A stretch of 64,000 nucleotides of DNA from positions 744,001-808,000 of the forward strand of contig JAUYVI010000001.1 of assembly GCA_030715195.1 (NCBI GenBank), given 5' to 3'. The notes under the pieces are model-generated. The model saw nothing but the letters and a program-made list of their open reading frames with translations, was not told where the DNA came from and did no database searches. Of the stretch, positions 9,486 through 17,596 are shown piece after piece. The first letter of the stretch is position 1. Each line of letters starts with the position of its first letter. The stretch is from Dongia sedimenti. Lineage in GTDB: Bacteria > Pseudomonadota > Alphaproteobacteria > Dongiales > Dongiaceae. The translations under genes were made by a program, and so were the position numbers.

Positions 9486-10346
9486 TCAGGCGGCGCGCCG
9501 GGCGACGCCGCATGGCGCCTCTCCGGCGGTGGTGGTGCGGTAGAGCAGGCGGCGGTGGCCGTCGTAATCATTGACCGCGAGATGCATCAGGCAGCGGTTG
9601 TCCCACATGGTGAGCGTGCCCGGCGACCAGCGGAAGCGGCAGCAGAACTCCGCGCGCGTACCGTGCTGGTGGAGATAGTCGAGCAGCGGCTTCGACTCAG
9701 GCACCGTCATGCCTTCGAAGCGCTGGGTGTAGACCGGGTTGACGAACAGCGCCTTCCGGCCGGTCACCGGATGCACGCGTACCACCGGGTGAAGGACCTC
9801 CCGGTCGGCGGAGGGATCGTTGCGCACCATCTTGATCGACTTCGAGACCGGCACGTCCGGGTTCGGCCCCATCGTGCCGTGCGGCCAGCCGGTATGCACG
9901 GCCCGCAGGGGATCGAGCAGCGCCTTCATGCCGTCGGACAGCGCCTCATAGGCGAGATACTGGCTGGCCCAAATGGTGTCGCCGCCGACCGGGGGCAGCT
10001 CGACCGAATAGAGCAGCGTGGCGGCCGGCGGCTCGGCGAGGAAGGAGAAATCGCTGTGCCAGGTGCCGCCGAAGGTGGAGATCTTCTTCTCCGACGCCTC
10101 TTTCAAGACGGCGATGACGTCGGGATGCGAAGCGACACCCTGAACATAGGGCACGCGCAGGACGGATCCGAACTTGCGGGTGATGGCGAGTTGATCATCC
10201 AGCGTCAGATCTTGGCCGCGGATGAACAGCACCGCGTGTTGGGCGAAGGCCTGCTGGATCGCCGCGATCTCCGCGGCATCGGCGGTGCGGAGATCGATAC
10301 CGGAAATCTCGGCGCCGAGGTCGGGAGTGACCGGGATGATGTTCAT
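9486..10346 (-). CDS. TauD/TfdA-family Fe(II)/2-oxoglutarate dioxygenase
   Basis: 286 aa, typical length for the family, which hydroxylates substrates such as taurine or aryloxyalkanoates with 2-oxoglutarate as co-substrate. The iron-binding facial triad is visible: H97-x-D99 in GGTWHSDFSF and H255 in CLMHLAVND; R270 in HRRLLYRTT is the likely 2-oxoglutarate-binding Arg. N-terminal GAEISGIDL and GDTIWASQYLAYEAL are family hallmarks. No sulfonate transporter genes adjoin it, so taurine is not supported as substrate. Tail-to-tail with the small gene to its left. Confidence 0.88.
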   Translation of the reverse strand: MNIIPVTPDLGAEISGIDLRTADAAEIAAIQQAFAQHAVLFIRGQDLTLDDQLAITRKFGSVLRVPYVQGVASHPDVIAVLKEASEKKISTFGGTWHSDFSFLAEPPAATLLYSVELPPVGGDTIWASQYLAYEALSDGMKALLDPLRAVHTGWPHGTMGPNPDVPVSKSIKMVRNDPSADREVLHPVVRVHPVTGRKALFVNPVYTQRFEGMTVPESKPLLDYLHQHGTRAEFCCRFRWSPGTLTMWDNRCLMHLAVNDYDGHRRLLYRTTTAGEAPCGVARRAA

Positions 10347-10403
10347 GGGCGTAGTTTAGCGGGATCGGCTGGTCGGGCAATGCTTGGAACATTGCGGCTG
10401 CAT

Positions 10404-10442
10404 ACCCTCTCCCTGACCCTCCCCCATGTCGGGGGAGGGGAC
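10404..10442. repeat. Palindromic REP-like element, copy 1
   Basis: Inverted repeat of nine bases: CCCTCCCCC (10417-10425), five-base spacer, GGGGGAGGG (10431-10439), preceded by CCCTCTCCCTGA. It lies between the dioxygenase gene and the end of the DapA-family gene. A closely matching element, in the same orientation and with the same CCTGACCCTCCCCC lead-in, occurs at 13021-13054. This is a widespread kind of intergenic palindrome in alphaproteobacteria; function here unknown. Confidence 0.75.
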
Positions 10443-10467
10443 TCTTTGGGTGGGAAAGCAGAGGGTA

Positions 10468-11427
10468 TTAAGCGGCGCGCACCGTGCCGCTCCAGCGGCC
10501 GATTTCGCGGTCGATGCGTTCGGCCAAGGCGGGCGTGACCTGGGTGAGCGGCAGCCGGACTTCGGGGCTGTCGATCAGGCCCTGGCGGTAGAGCCAGTAT
10601 TTCACCGGTGCCGGGCTCGGTTCCGCGAACAGCAGGCGCGGCAGGTCCGAGAGGTCGTGCCAATGCTTGAGTGCGGTCCTGGTGTCGCCGTCGTCACGGT
10701 GCGCCGCGTGGATGGTGGCGAAGCGTTCGGTCTCGACATGCGCCGAGGCCAGGATGCCGCCATCGGCACCCTGGGCCAGGGCGACGTGGAATTGCGCATC
10801 CTCGCCGCACATCACCGCGAAACCAGGCGGCTTCCGGCGGATCAGGTCGAGGCTCTGGGCGGGATCGGCGCAGCAATCCTTGATGCCGATGATGGTCGGG
10901 ATCTCCGCCAGGCGCAGCAGCGTGTCGTTGGCGAGATTGACGCCGGTCCGATAGGGGATGTTGTAGATCAGCACAGGACGCTCCGCCGCCTCGGCCAGCA
11001 CGGAGAAGTGCCGATAGAGGCCTTCCTGCGACGGCCGGACGTAATGAGGACAGGCGATCAGATAACCCGCGACCGGCCAGTGCGCGATGCGGTGGAGTTG
11101 CTGCGCCACCTTGCGGGTGTCGCTGCCCGAAACGCCCAGATAGATCGGCAGCAGGTCGCCGATCTCGTCGGCGGCGATGGCGGCGATGCGCTCCATCTCG
11201 CGCTCGTCCAGCATCGGGCCTTCGCCGGTGGTGGCCGCGATCACCAGGCCGTCCACCGGGCGGCCGGAGACGTGGCGCAGCAGGCGTTTCAGCGAGACTT
11301 CGTCGAGCGCGCCGTCCTTGAACGGCGTCACCAGCGGCAACCAGATGCCGCGGACTTCCGAGCGGGTGGAATCCGAAACCACCCGCTCGGTACTGGGAGG
11401 GATGGCAATCGTGCTGGTCTGGGTCAT
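10468..11427 (-). CDS. DapA-family (dihydrodipicolinate synthase-like) class I aldolase
   Basis: 319-aa member of the Schiff-base-forming DHDPS/N-acetylneuraminate lyase superfamily. The catalytic residues are present: T66-T67 in ATTGEG, Y155 in YNIPYRTG, R160, and the Schiff-base lysine K183 in GIKDCC. The ATG at 11427 has GGAGGAGC upstream. Length is slightly above a housekeeping DapA because of a roughly 20-residue N-terminal extension. It may be the lysine-pathway enzyme, but without lysine-pathway neighbours another pyruvate-dependent aldolase is equally possible. A strong intrinsic terminator lies 54-82 bases upstream. Confidence 0.88.
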   Translation of the reverse strand: MTQTSTIAIPPSTERVVSDSTRSEVRGIWLPLVTPFKDGALDEVSLKRLLRHVSGRPVDGLVIAATTGEGPMLDEREMERIAAIAADEIGDLLPIYLGVSGSDTRKVAQQLHRIAHWPVAGYLIACPHYVRPSQEGLYRHFSVLAEAAERPVLIYNIPYRTGVNLANDTLLRLAEIPTIIGIKDCCADPAQSLDLIRRKPPGFAVMCGEDAQFHVALAQGADGGILASAHVETERFATIHAAHRDDGDTRTALKHWHDLSDLPRLLFAEPSPAPVKYWLYRQGLIDSPEVRLPLTQVTPALAERIDREIGRWSGTVRAA

Positions 11428-11480
11428 GGCGCGCTCCTCCGTTCAAGGTCTGTCGTCAGACCGCCGGGGAGTGGGGCAAA

Positions 11481-11510
11481 CAAAAACCCCGCTCGATCCG
11501 GCGGGGTTCT
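11481..11510 (-). terminator. Intrinsic terminator upstream of the DapA-family gene
   Basis: On the minus strand, AACCCCGC (from 11508) pairs with GCGGGGTT (to 11485) around an eight-base loop and runs into TTTTT. It sits in the 5' region of the DapA-family gene, so it either ends a short upstream transcript or acts as an attenuator in the leader. The shape (CCCCGC/GCGGGG followed by T-run) is like alphaproteobacterial amino-acid attenuators. Confidence 0.75.
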
Positions 11511-11521
11511 CACTGGTCCTG

Positions 11522-11779
11522 CTATGTCTGCGCGTTTAGCGCAGGCAGCATCCAGCGGCCCCCGGGGAGGGTCGCTTTTGCCACATAACGCAGGTGTGCC
11601 GCAGATCGGTCATGCCGGAGATTATTGGGCAGCTGCGACATTCTGTCAATGGGTTCGACGGCAAGCTGGGCAACGGCGCCGCGCGCCGGCGGGAACAAGA
11701 TGGGGGTCTTGCAATGCCCGCGTTCAAATTCGCACAGGCTCGGCTTCCAGTCCTCACATTGAACGCGGATCAAGCGCAT
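11522..11779 (-). CDS. Possible small gene (85 aa) ending just before the terminator
   Basis: An 85-codon reading frame beginning MRLIRVQCEDWKPSLCEF and ending LPALNAQT, with AAGGCGG close upstream of its ATG. Its stop lies 12 bases before the intrinsic terminator, which would make a neat one-gene transcript. Against this, third-position GC looks lower than in neighbours and no domain is recognised. Overlapping frames also hold short leader-like peptides, one containing MWQKRPS and ending GCCLR. The whole 11428-11918 gap holds nothing else I can identify apart from the importer's promoter region. Confidence 0.3.
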   Translation of the reverse strand: MRLIRVQCEDWKPSLCEFERGHCKTPILFPPARGAVAQLAVEPIDRMSQLPNNLRHDRSAAHLRYVAKATLPGGRWMLPALNAQT

Positions 11780-11809
11780 TGCCGCCTTCAGTCCTGCATA
11801 CGCGAGTAA

Positions 11810-11838
11810 CTGTCATCTACCGCCACAGAAACCGTCAT
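11810..11838 (+). promoter_or_regulatory. Weak Pho-box-like repeats upstream of the importer operon
   Basis: CTGTCAT at 11810-11816 and CCGTCAT at 11832-11838 are spaced 22 bases start to start, i.e. two helical turns, with a weaker CCGCCAC at 11820-11826 between them. PhoB-type boxes are 7-base CTGTCAT-like direct repeats at 11-base steps; the middle unit here is one base out of register. The site is 81 bases or more upstream of the binding-protein start. Confidence 0.3.
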
Positions 11839-11918
11839 ATGCGGCCACTAGTGTCCCCGCGTTTCCAGCCTGCTGGAATCGAATCGCACTCTTTCTTTCT
11901 CTTTTGGAGGACACGTTC

Positions 11919-12977
11919 ATGGGAATGATCAAGACCGGCGCAGTCGCGGGTCTGCTCGCGCTGATCTCGGCGCTGAGCTTCGGCCCGGCGCAGGCCGGCA
12001 ATCTGGATGAGCTCGCCGTCGAAGCCAAGGCCGGTGGCACGGTGGTGAGCGTCGGCATGCCCGACGACTGGGCCAACTGGGGCGAGATCTGGAAGGGCGT
12101 CACCGCCAAGTACGGCGTCACCCACACCGACACCGATATGTCGAGCGCCGAGGAGCTCGCCAAGTTCGAGGCCGAGAAGTCGAACGCGTCCACCGATATC
12201 GGTGAGATCGGCATCGAGTTCTCGCCGGTTGCGATCAAGCGCGGCCTCTCAGTGCCGTTCAAGACCAGCAACTGGGACAAGATCCCCGCCTGGGCACATG
12301 ACCAGGACGGCCATTGGGCGGTCGGCTACACCGGCACCATCGCGTTCGTGATCAGCAAGGACGTGAAGAACCCGCCGAAGAGCTTCGCCGACCTGCTGAA
12401 CGGCGACTACAAGGTGTCGGTCGGCGAAGTCGGCAAGGCGGCGCAGGCCAATGCCGCGGTGCTGGCGGCGGCGGTGGCGCTGGGCGGCGGCGAGAAGAAC
12501 CTCGAGCCCGCCATGCAGTTCTTCGCCAAGCTCGCCGAGCAGAAGCGCCTGCTGCCGATCAACGTCAACGCGGCGTTGATGGAGAAGGGCGAGGTCCAGG
12601 TCGGCCTGGTCTGGGACTTCAACGCGCTCGCCTACCGGGACAAGGTCGGCGGCAAGGACAAGTGGGACGTGGTCATCCCGTCCGACGGCTCGATCACCAG
12701 CGGCTATTCGACGGTGATCAACCCCTATTCCAAGCATCAGGCGATCGCCAAGCTGGTGCGTGAATACGCTTTCAGCGAAGCGGGGCAGATCGCCTTCGCC
12801 CGCGGCTATGCCCGGCCGATCCTGATCGACCAGATCAAGCTGCCGGAAGACGCGGCGGCGAAGATGCTGCCCTCGGAACAGTATGCCAAGGCCAAGCCGA
12901 TCGATGCCGCCATCTGGCCAGAGGCGGCGAAGACGTTGACCAAGATGTGGCAGAACGAAGTCGCGTCGCAGCTCTGA
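11919..12977 (+). CDS. ABC importer periplasmic substrate-binding protein
   Basis: 352-aa secreted binding protein of the iron/thiamine/polyamine (family 1) type. Signal peptide at residues 1-27 ending PAQA-G. The ATG at 11919 has GGAGG eight bases upstream. The mature part shows the usual bilobed pattern (GYTGTIAFVISKDV, KSFADLLNGDYKVSVG, GLVWDFNALAYRD, YSTVINPYSKHQAIAKLV). It is first in a four-gene importer operon. The substrate is not evident; the neighbouring metallophosphoesterase and the Pho-box-like site hint at a phosphate-containing compound, which is inference only. Confidence 0.88.
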   Translation: MGMIKTGAVAGLLALISALSFGPAQAGNLDELAVEAKAGGTVVSVGMPDDWANWGEIWKGVTAKYGVTHTDTDMSSAEELAKFEAEKSNASTDIGEIGIEFSPVAIKRGLSVPFKTSNWDKIPAWAHDQDGHWAVGYTGTIAFVISKDVKNPPKSFADLLNGDYKVSVGEVGKAAQANAAVLAAAVALGGGEKNLEPAMQFFAKLAEQKRLLPINVNAALMEKGEVQVGLVWDFNALAYRDKVGGKDKWDVVIPSDGSITSGYSTVINPYSKHQAIAKLVREYAFSEAGQIAFARGYARPILIDQIKLPEDAAAKMLPSEQYAKAKPIDAAIWPEAAKTLTKMWQNEVASQL

Positions 12978-12999
12978 GCCTGCCGCGGTTCTGACCGAG

Positions 13000-13905
13000 A
13001 TGGACGGCACCAGCCGTACCCCCACCCTGACCCTCCCCCAAGCTGGGGGAGGGAACGGCAAGGTGCGGCTGGGCGTCCAGAGCAATAAGAAGACCATCGC
13101 CTTCCTGTTCGCGATGCCTTTGCTGGGGATCATGGCGCTGTTCGAGATCGCGCCGCTGCTGCAGATCGCCTGGAACAGCCTGCACGATGCCGACGGGCAG
13201 ATGACCTGGACGAACTACGCCGAAATCCTCGGCAGCCGGTTCCAGCGCAAGAGCTTCGAGACCAGCATCATCATCTCCGTGGGCTCGGCGTTGTTCGGCA
13301 TCGCGGTCGGGCTGCCGATCGCCAACACGCTCCGCACCATGCCGGTGCGCCTGCAGCAGACCGTGCTGACCTACGCCAATATCGGCTCCAACTTCACCGG
13401 CTTTCCGCTGGCCTTCGCCTTCATCATCATGTTCGGGATGAGCGGCTCCTTCACGCTGCTGCTGGTGAAGGCCGGGATCGTCGACACGCTCAACATCTAT
13501 TCCACCGGCGGCCTGGTGCTGGTCTACGCCTATCTACAGGTGCAGCTCGGCGTGCTGCTGTTGTTTCCGGCCCTCGGCGCCATCACCGCGGATATCGAGG
13601 AGATGGCGACCATGGTCGGCGCATCCAGGCTGAAGTTCTGGTGGCGCATTGGCCTGCCGATTCTGGCGCCGAGCCTGATCGGCAGTTTCATCCTGCTGTT
13701 CGCCAACGCCATGGGCACCTATGCCACGGCCTATGCGCTGGTCGGCCTCAACGCCAACCTGGTGACCCTGCGGATCGGCGAACTCGCCGCCGGCGACGTC
13801 TATTCCGACCCGCAGCTCGCCGACACGCTGGCGACCCTGCTGATCCTGGTGCTGGTGGTGCCGGTGATCGTCGAGCAGACCCTGCTCAGGCGTCGCCGGA
13901 AATGA
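13000..13905 (+). CDS. ABC importer permease 1
   Basis: Inner-membrane permease, 301 aa from the ATG at 13000, with six predicted membrane segments and the cytoplasmic EAA loop near residue 205 (EEMATMVGASRLKFWWRIGLP). The first 21 codons run through a palindromic repeat and encode TPTLTLPQAGGGNG, which is unlike a permease N-terminus. An in-frame GTG at 13063, with GGGAGGG from the repeat as ribosome-binding site, would give a more normal 280-aa protein. Which start is used cannot be settled by eye. The stop overlaps the next start (ATGA). Confidence 0.88.
   Translation: MDGTSRTPTLTLPQAGGGNGKVRLGVQSNKKTIAFLFAMPLLGIMALFEIAPLLQIAWNSLHDADGQMTWTNYAEILGSRFQRKSFETSIIISVGSALFGIAVGLPIANTLRTMPVRLQQTVLTYANIGSNFTGFPLAFAFIIMFGMSGSFTLLLVKAGIVDTLNIYSTGGLVLVYAYLQVQLGVLLLFPALGAITADIEEMATMVGASRLKFWWRIGLPILAPSLIGSFILLFANAMGTYATAYALVGLNANLVTLRIGELAAGDVYSDPQLADTLATLLILVLVVPVIVEQTLLRRRRK
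13021..13054. repeat. Palindromic REP-like element, copy 2, inside a gene start
   Basis: Ten-base perfect arms CCCTCCCCCA (13031-13040) and TGGGGGAGGG (13044-13053) with a three-base loop, preceded by ACCCTGA as in copy 1 at 10404-10442. It falls inside the annotated 5' end of permease 1, in frame, and its right arm could serve as a ribosome-binding site for the GTG at 13063. Confidence 0.75.
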
Positions 13906-14693
13906 GCAGGCGCGGCCACAGGGCCCAGATCGTCGTGGTGGGCCTGTTCGTGGTGCTGCAGGTGCTGCCGGTGCTCGCGGTGGCGCTGAACGCCTTCGCC
14001 GGGGAATGGGCCGGCACCGTGCTGCCCGAGGAGCTCACCTGGCGCTGGGCGGCGCAGATCTTCGCCGATCCCCGCTTCATCGAGGCGCTGCGCAATTCGC
14101 TGTTGATCTCCTTCGGCGCGATGACGGTCTCGGCGCTGGTCACCATCCCGGCGGTGCTGGCGGGACATTGCTACCTGCCGAGTCTCGACCGGTGGCTGGG
14201 CGCGCTGGTGATCCTGCCCTATGCGGTCCCGGGGATCGCCCTCGCCCTCGGGTTGATGCGGATCTATTCGGGACAGTACGGCGTGCAACTGAACGGCACA
14301 CCCTGGGTGCTGATCTTCGGCTACGTGCCGCTCGGTGCGTCGTTCTACTATCTGCCGATCAAGAACAACCTGCGCGCGGTGCCAGTGCAGGAGATCATCG
14401 AGGCCGGGCACCTAGTCGGCGCGGGCGACCTTGCGATCATGCGCCGGGTGATCCTGCCGGCGGTGATGCGCGGCGTGGTGGTCGGCTTGGTGATGAATTT
14501 CGCGCTGGCGATCAGCGAGTTCGTCTATGCCAATCTGCTGGTCGGCGGCTTCTATCCGACCCTGCAGATCTTCATGAACGTGCTGCGCCAGGGCAGCGGG
14601 CATCTGACCAGCGTGGTGGTTACCGTCTATTTCGTGGTGGTCTGGATCCTCTCCACCGCGGTGGTGGCGGTGATGGCGAAACGGGAGGCTTGA
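13902..14693 (+). CDS. ABC importer permease 2
   Basis: 263-aa inner-membrane permease, partner of permease 1. N-terminal helix VVVGLFVVLQVLPVLAVALNAF, further helices, and an EAA-type loop around residue 165-185 (EIIEAGHLVGAGDLAIMRRVILP). The ATG at 13902 overlaps the stop of permease 1 by four bases, indicating translational coupling. Much longer in-frame readings upstream overlap permease 1 and are shadows. Confidence 0.92.
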   Translation: MSRRGHRAQIVVVGLFVVLQVLPVLAVALNAFAGEWAGTVLPEELTWRWAAQIFADPRFIEALRNSLLISFGAMTVSALVTIPAVLAGHCYLPSLDRWLGALVILPYAVPGIALALGLMRIYSGQYGVQLNGTPWVLIFGYVPLGASFYYLPIKNNLRAVPVQEIIEAGHLVGAGDLAIMRRVILPAVMRGVVVGLVMNFALAISEFVYANLLVGGFYPTLQIFMNVLRQGSGHLTSVVVTVYFVVVWILSTAVVAVMAKREA

Positions 14694-14696
14694 GGC

Positions 14697-15725
14697 ATGA
14701 GCTATGTCGAGATCCGCGGTCTTTCCAAGCGCTTCGACGATGCGTCGGTGTTCGAGAAAATCGACTTCGAAGTCGAACGCGGCGAGATGTGCGTGCTGGT
14801 CGGGCCCTCGGGCTGCGGCAAGACCACGCTGCTCCGGGCGATCGCCGGACTGGTCGATCCCGACGAGGGCCGCATCGCGATCGACGGCCGCGAGATCACC
14901 GCATTGCCGCCCAAGGCAAGGGGCATCGGCATGGTGATGCAGCAATATGCCCTGTTTCCCAATATGAACGTGGAGCAGAACCTCTCCTTCGGCCTGGAGC
15001 AGCAGAAAGTGCCTGCGGCAGAGATCCGGCGCCGGGTCGCGGCGATGGTCGCGCTGGTCGGCCTGGAGGCACGGGCCAAGGCGCGGCCGCATGCGCTCTC
15101 CGGCGGGCAGAAGCAGCGCGTGGCGCTGGCCCGCGCGCTGGTGCTGGAGCCGAAACTGCTGCTGCTGGACGAGCCGATGTCGGCGCTCGACGCACAGATC
15201 CGGAAACGCCTGCGCGACGAGTTGAAGCGGCTGCAGCGCGAGATCGGCTTCACGGCGATCATGGTGACCCACGACCAGGAAGAGGCGCTGGTGCTCGGCG
15301 ACCGGATCGCCGTGATGCAGGCCGGGCGACTCTCCCAGGTGGGCTCGCCGCACAAGGTCTACGGCGCGCCGGCCAGCGCGGAAGTGGCGTCCTTCATCGG
15401 CGACTTCAATATCCTGGTCCCGGCGGCAATCGAACGGGTGTTCCATCACCGGCCGGAGCGGAGCTGGGCGATCCATCCCGGCGCCTTCGAGGTGGTCGGC
15501 TTTCGGCATCTGAACGGCAGCGTGAGCCTCGCGCCGGAACGCGGCTTCGAGGCCGACGCGACGGTCGCCGGCATGCAGATGCTGGGCCCGGTGATCCGCT
15601 ACCACCTCCAGGCGGACACGATCGCGCTCAAAATGGACGTGCTCAACAAGCCCAGCCACGGGCCCCTGGCGCCGGGGAGCCCGCTGCGGATTCGCCTCGC
15701 CGCGGCGGACGTGCGGGAGATCTAG
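14697..15725 (+). CDS. ABC importer ATP-binding protein
   Basis: 342-aa ATPase that energises the importer. Walker A GPSGCGKTT (residues about 37-45), Q-loop QQYALFPNM, signature [15 protein letters not shown], Walker B LLLLDEPMSALD, switch His in MVTHDQEEA. The C-terminal 100 residues form a TOBE-like regulatory domain, as in polyamine, sugar-phosphate and iron importers. Starts three bases after the permease 2 stop; last gene of the operon. Confidence 0.95.
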   Translation: MSYVEIRGLSKRFDDASVFEKIDFEVERGEMCVLVGPSGCGKTTLLRAIAGLVDPDEGRIAIDGREITALPPKARGIGMVMQQYALFPNMNVEQNLSFGLEQQKVPAAEIRRRVAAMVALVGLEARAKARPHALSGGQKQRVALARALVLEPKLLLLDEPMSALDAQIRKRLRDELKRLQREIGFTAIMVTHDQEEALVLGDRIAVMQAGRLSQVGSPHKVYGAPASAEVASFIGDFNILVPAAIERVFHHRPERSWAIHPGAFEVVGFRHLNGSVSLAPERGFEADATVAGMQMLGPVIRYHLQADTIALKMDVLNKPSHGPLAPGSPLRIRLAAADVREI

Positions 15726-15773
15726 GCCAGAGTTCTCACGCGCGTCGAGGCGCCGCGCCGCGACGGGTCATTG

Positions 15774-16637
15774 CTATCCGGCCAGGGCCTGTTCGACGGT
15801 GAAGCGCGGGGTGAATCGCATGGCGCGGTGTTGCTCCACCAGCCGGGTGTTGTCGCTCGCGACCATGCCGGCCGGCTTGACGAGGGCGAACTCGACCCGG
15901 TCGTCCTCGAACCGGTAATGCACCAGGCCCGGTTCGTGAATGCCGTGATAGGGCGCCTCTTCGGCCACGAGCTGGCCGGTCGAGGGGCCCCAGACGATGG
16001 CGGTCCTGCCGTGCTGAACGGTGCGGTAGCAGTGATTGTGACCACAGGCGACGAGCCGGAGGTCCGCGCCGGCGAGGATATCCAGGACCGGGGCGCGACC
16101 GGCGCCGCTGACGGCGAAGACGGGAGCATCCGCCTCGGCCGCATGCTCGAGGAACAGGGGCTTGTGCAGGAAGAGGGCGACCGGGCGGCCGCGCGCTCCG
16201 GCGATCACGCCCTCCAGCCAGGTGTTCTGCTCGTCCTCGGCCTCGAGGCCGCTGCCGAGAAGCTGGGCGTTGATGCCGATCAGAGACCAGCGGCCGAGAT
16301 CGCGCGTCCAGCGATCGGTGCCGAAATGCCCGAGCCAGCGGGCGCGCCGCGCCGCGGTGATGAACTGGCCCATATAGGGCGCGGGGCCGCTGTCGCCGAG
16401 ATCGTGGTTGCCGGGGAGGGCCGCCCAGGGCGCCTCAATCCGCTCCAGCTGGGACCGGACGAAGGCGTGGTCCGGCACGTGATCGGGATCGCAGAGCACG
16501 AGGTCGCCGGTGACCGCGACGAAATCCGGGCGGGCCTGGTTGATATGCTCGAGGCAGGCCTGCCAACCGACGTAGTTGTAGGCGCGCTCGGCGCTGAGAT
16601 GAAGATCGGTGATCTGGATGACGTGGGCGACGGCCAT
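15774..16637 (-). CDS. Calcineurin-like metallophosphoesterase (CpdA/GpdQ-like)
   Basis: 287-aa binuclear-metal phosphoesterase. Metal-binding motifs in order: QITDLHLS (DxH) near residue 8, VAVTGDLVLCDPDH (GD) near 40, LPGNHDLGD (GNHD) near 75, LFLHKPLF (His) near 150, and CGHNHCYRT (GHxH) near 190. This subgroup includes cAMP phosphodiesterases and glycerophosphodiesterases. The ATG at 16637 has GAGGA five bases upstream. It is convergent with the importer operon, so a shared substrate (a phosphodiester) is plausible but unproven. Confidence 0.88.
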   Translation of the reverse strand: MAVAHVIQITDLHLSAERAYNYVGWQACLEHINQARPDFVAVTGDLVLCDPDHVPDHAFVRSQLERIEAPWAALPGNHDLGDSGPAPYMGQFITAARRARWLGHFGTDRWTRDLGRWSLIGINAQLLGSGLEAEDEQNTWLEGVIAGARGRPVALFLHKPLFLEHAAEADAPVFAVSGAGRAPVLDILAGADLRLVACGHNHCYRTVQHGRTAIVWGPSTGQLVAEEAPYHGIHEPGLVHYRFEDDRVEFALVKPAGMVASDNTRLVEQHRAMRFTPRFTVEQALAG

Positions 16638-16785
16638 GCTGTCCTCGGCGTTGAAGGCAGCCCCTTGGTAGCGGGCAAGCATTGCAGGCGTATGAAGGAG
16701 ATCGGTGGGACGTCTCGAGAGTCACTCCTGACAGATGCTGTCAGAGGTTCCGGTTAAGCTTCGTGGTTTCGGGAAGGGAGGCGTC

Positions 16786-17463
16786 ATGACCGAGCGAATC
16801 CTCTATGTCGGGCCGTTGAGCCTGTTTTCACGCAAGGTGGAGATCGCCTTGCGCGAGAAGGGGCTGCTCTATGCACGGGAGCTGGTTCCCTTCACCCAGG
16901 CCAAGGGCTACAGCCCGAAGCATCCGGGGGTGGTCGCCGGTAATCCCCTGCAGAAGGTGCCGGTCCTGGTGGAGGGCGATTTCACGCTCTACGATTCCAC
17001 GGTGATCCTGGAATATCTCGAGGATGCCTATCCGGAGCCGCCGCTCTATCCCAGAGGCGCAAAGGCGCGGGCGAAATGCCGGCTGGTGGAGCAGGAGGCG
17101 GATGAGATCCTGTTCCTGCCGGTGCGCAGCCTGCTCTATCGCACCGAGCCGCCGCTTACCGACGCTGCGAAGCAGGCGGCGCGGGAGGCGGAGGGCGCCA
17201 AGGCCGAGGTCGAGATCGACCGGCAGTTCGGCGGGTTGGATGCGCGGCTCGAGGCGCGCGACTTCTTCTGCGGCGAATTCTCGGCGGCCGATATCGGGAT
17301 GTTCATGACGGTGCTGTTCACCCAGCGCCTGAAAGGCCCGCGCGTGTCGGGCCATCCGCGGCTGGCGGCCTGGTATGCGCGGATGCTGAACCGGCCATCC
17401 TGTGCCAAAGCCGCCGAGGAGATCGCGGCGGCGGATCGGGCGTTGTCGCCGAGCCTGGGGTGA
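16786..17463 (+). CDS. Glutathione S-transferase family protein
   Basis: 225-aa protein with an N-terminal thioredoxin-like domain (SLFSRKVEIALREKGL, then NPLQKVPVLVEGDFTLYDSTVILEYLEDAYP, the cis-Pro and glutathione gamma-glutamyl binding segments) and an all-helical C-terminal domain. The ATG at 16786 follows GGGAAGGGAGG and is preferred over an upstream in-frame ATG. Serves detoxification or redox roles; substrate unknown. Stands alone between a convergent and a co-directional gene. Confidence 0.9.
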   Translation: MTERILYVGPLSLFSRKVEIALREKGLLYARELVPFTQAKGYSPKHPGVVAGNPLQKVPVLVEGDFTLYDSTVILEYLEDAYPEPPLYPRGAKARAKCRLVEQEADEILFLPVRSLLYRTEPPLTDAAKQAAREAEGAKAEVEIDRQFGGLDARLEARDFFCGEFSAADIGMFMTVLFTQRLKGPRVSGHPRLAAWYARMLNRPSCAKAAEEIAAADRALSPSLG

Positions 17464-17596
17464 GCGCCGGGGCGGCGTCTCCCCCCGGGAGGGGCCGGTG
17501 GCGCACCGATCCGCCTTCGTCTTATAGTGTTTCCTGTCCAGTGATCGTTGCTGACGCGTCTGCCGATGCGGGCGGCGCTCATTCACTTCGACAGAC

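Noticed and set aside
9486-10346. Naming the dioxygenase tauD
   Set aside because: The iron and 2-oxoglutarate ligands are present, but there is no tauABC transporter or sulfonate context and the family has many substrates.
11641-11760. tRNA- or tmRNA-like traces (GGTTCGACGG and GTTCAAATTC)
   Set aside because: The flanking bases do not form a seven-base acceptor stem, T-stem and anticodon arm on either strand, and no tag-peptide reading frame is present.
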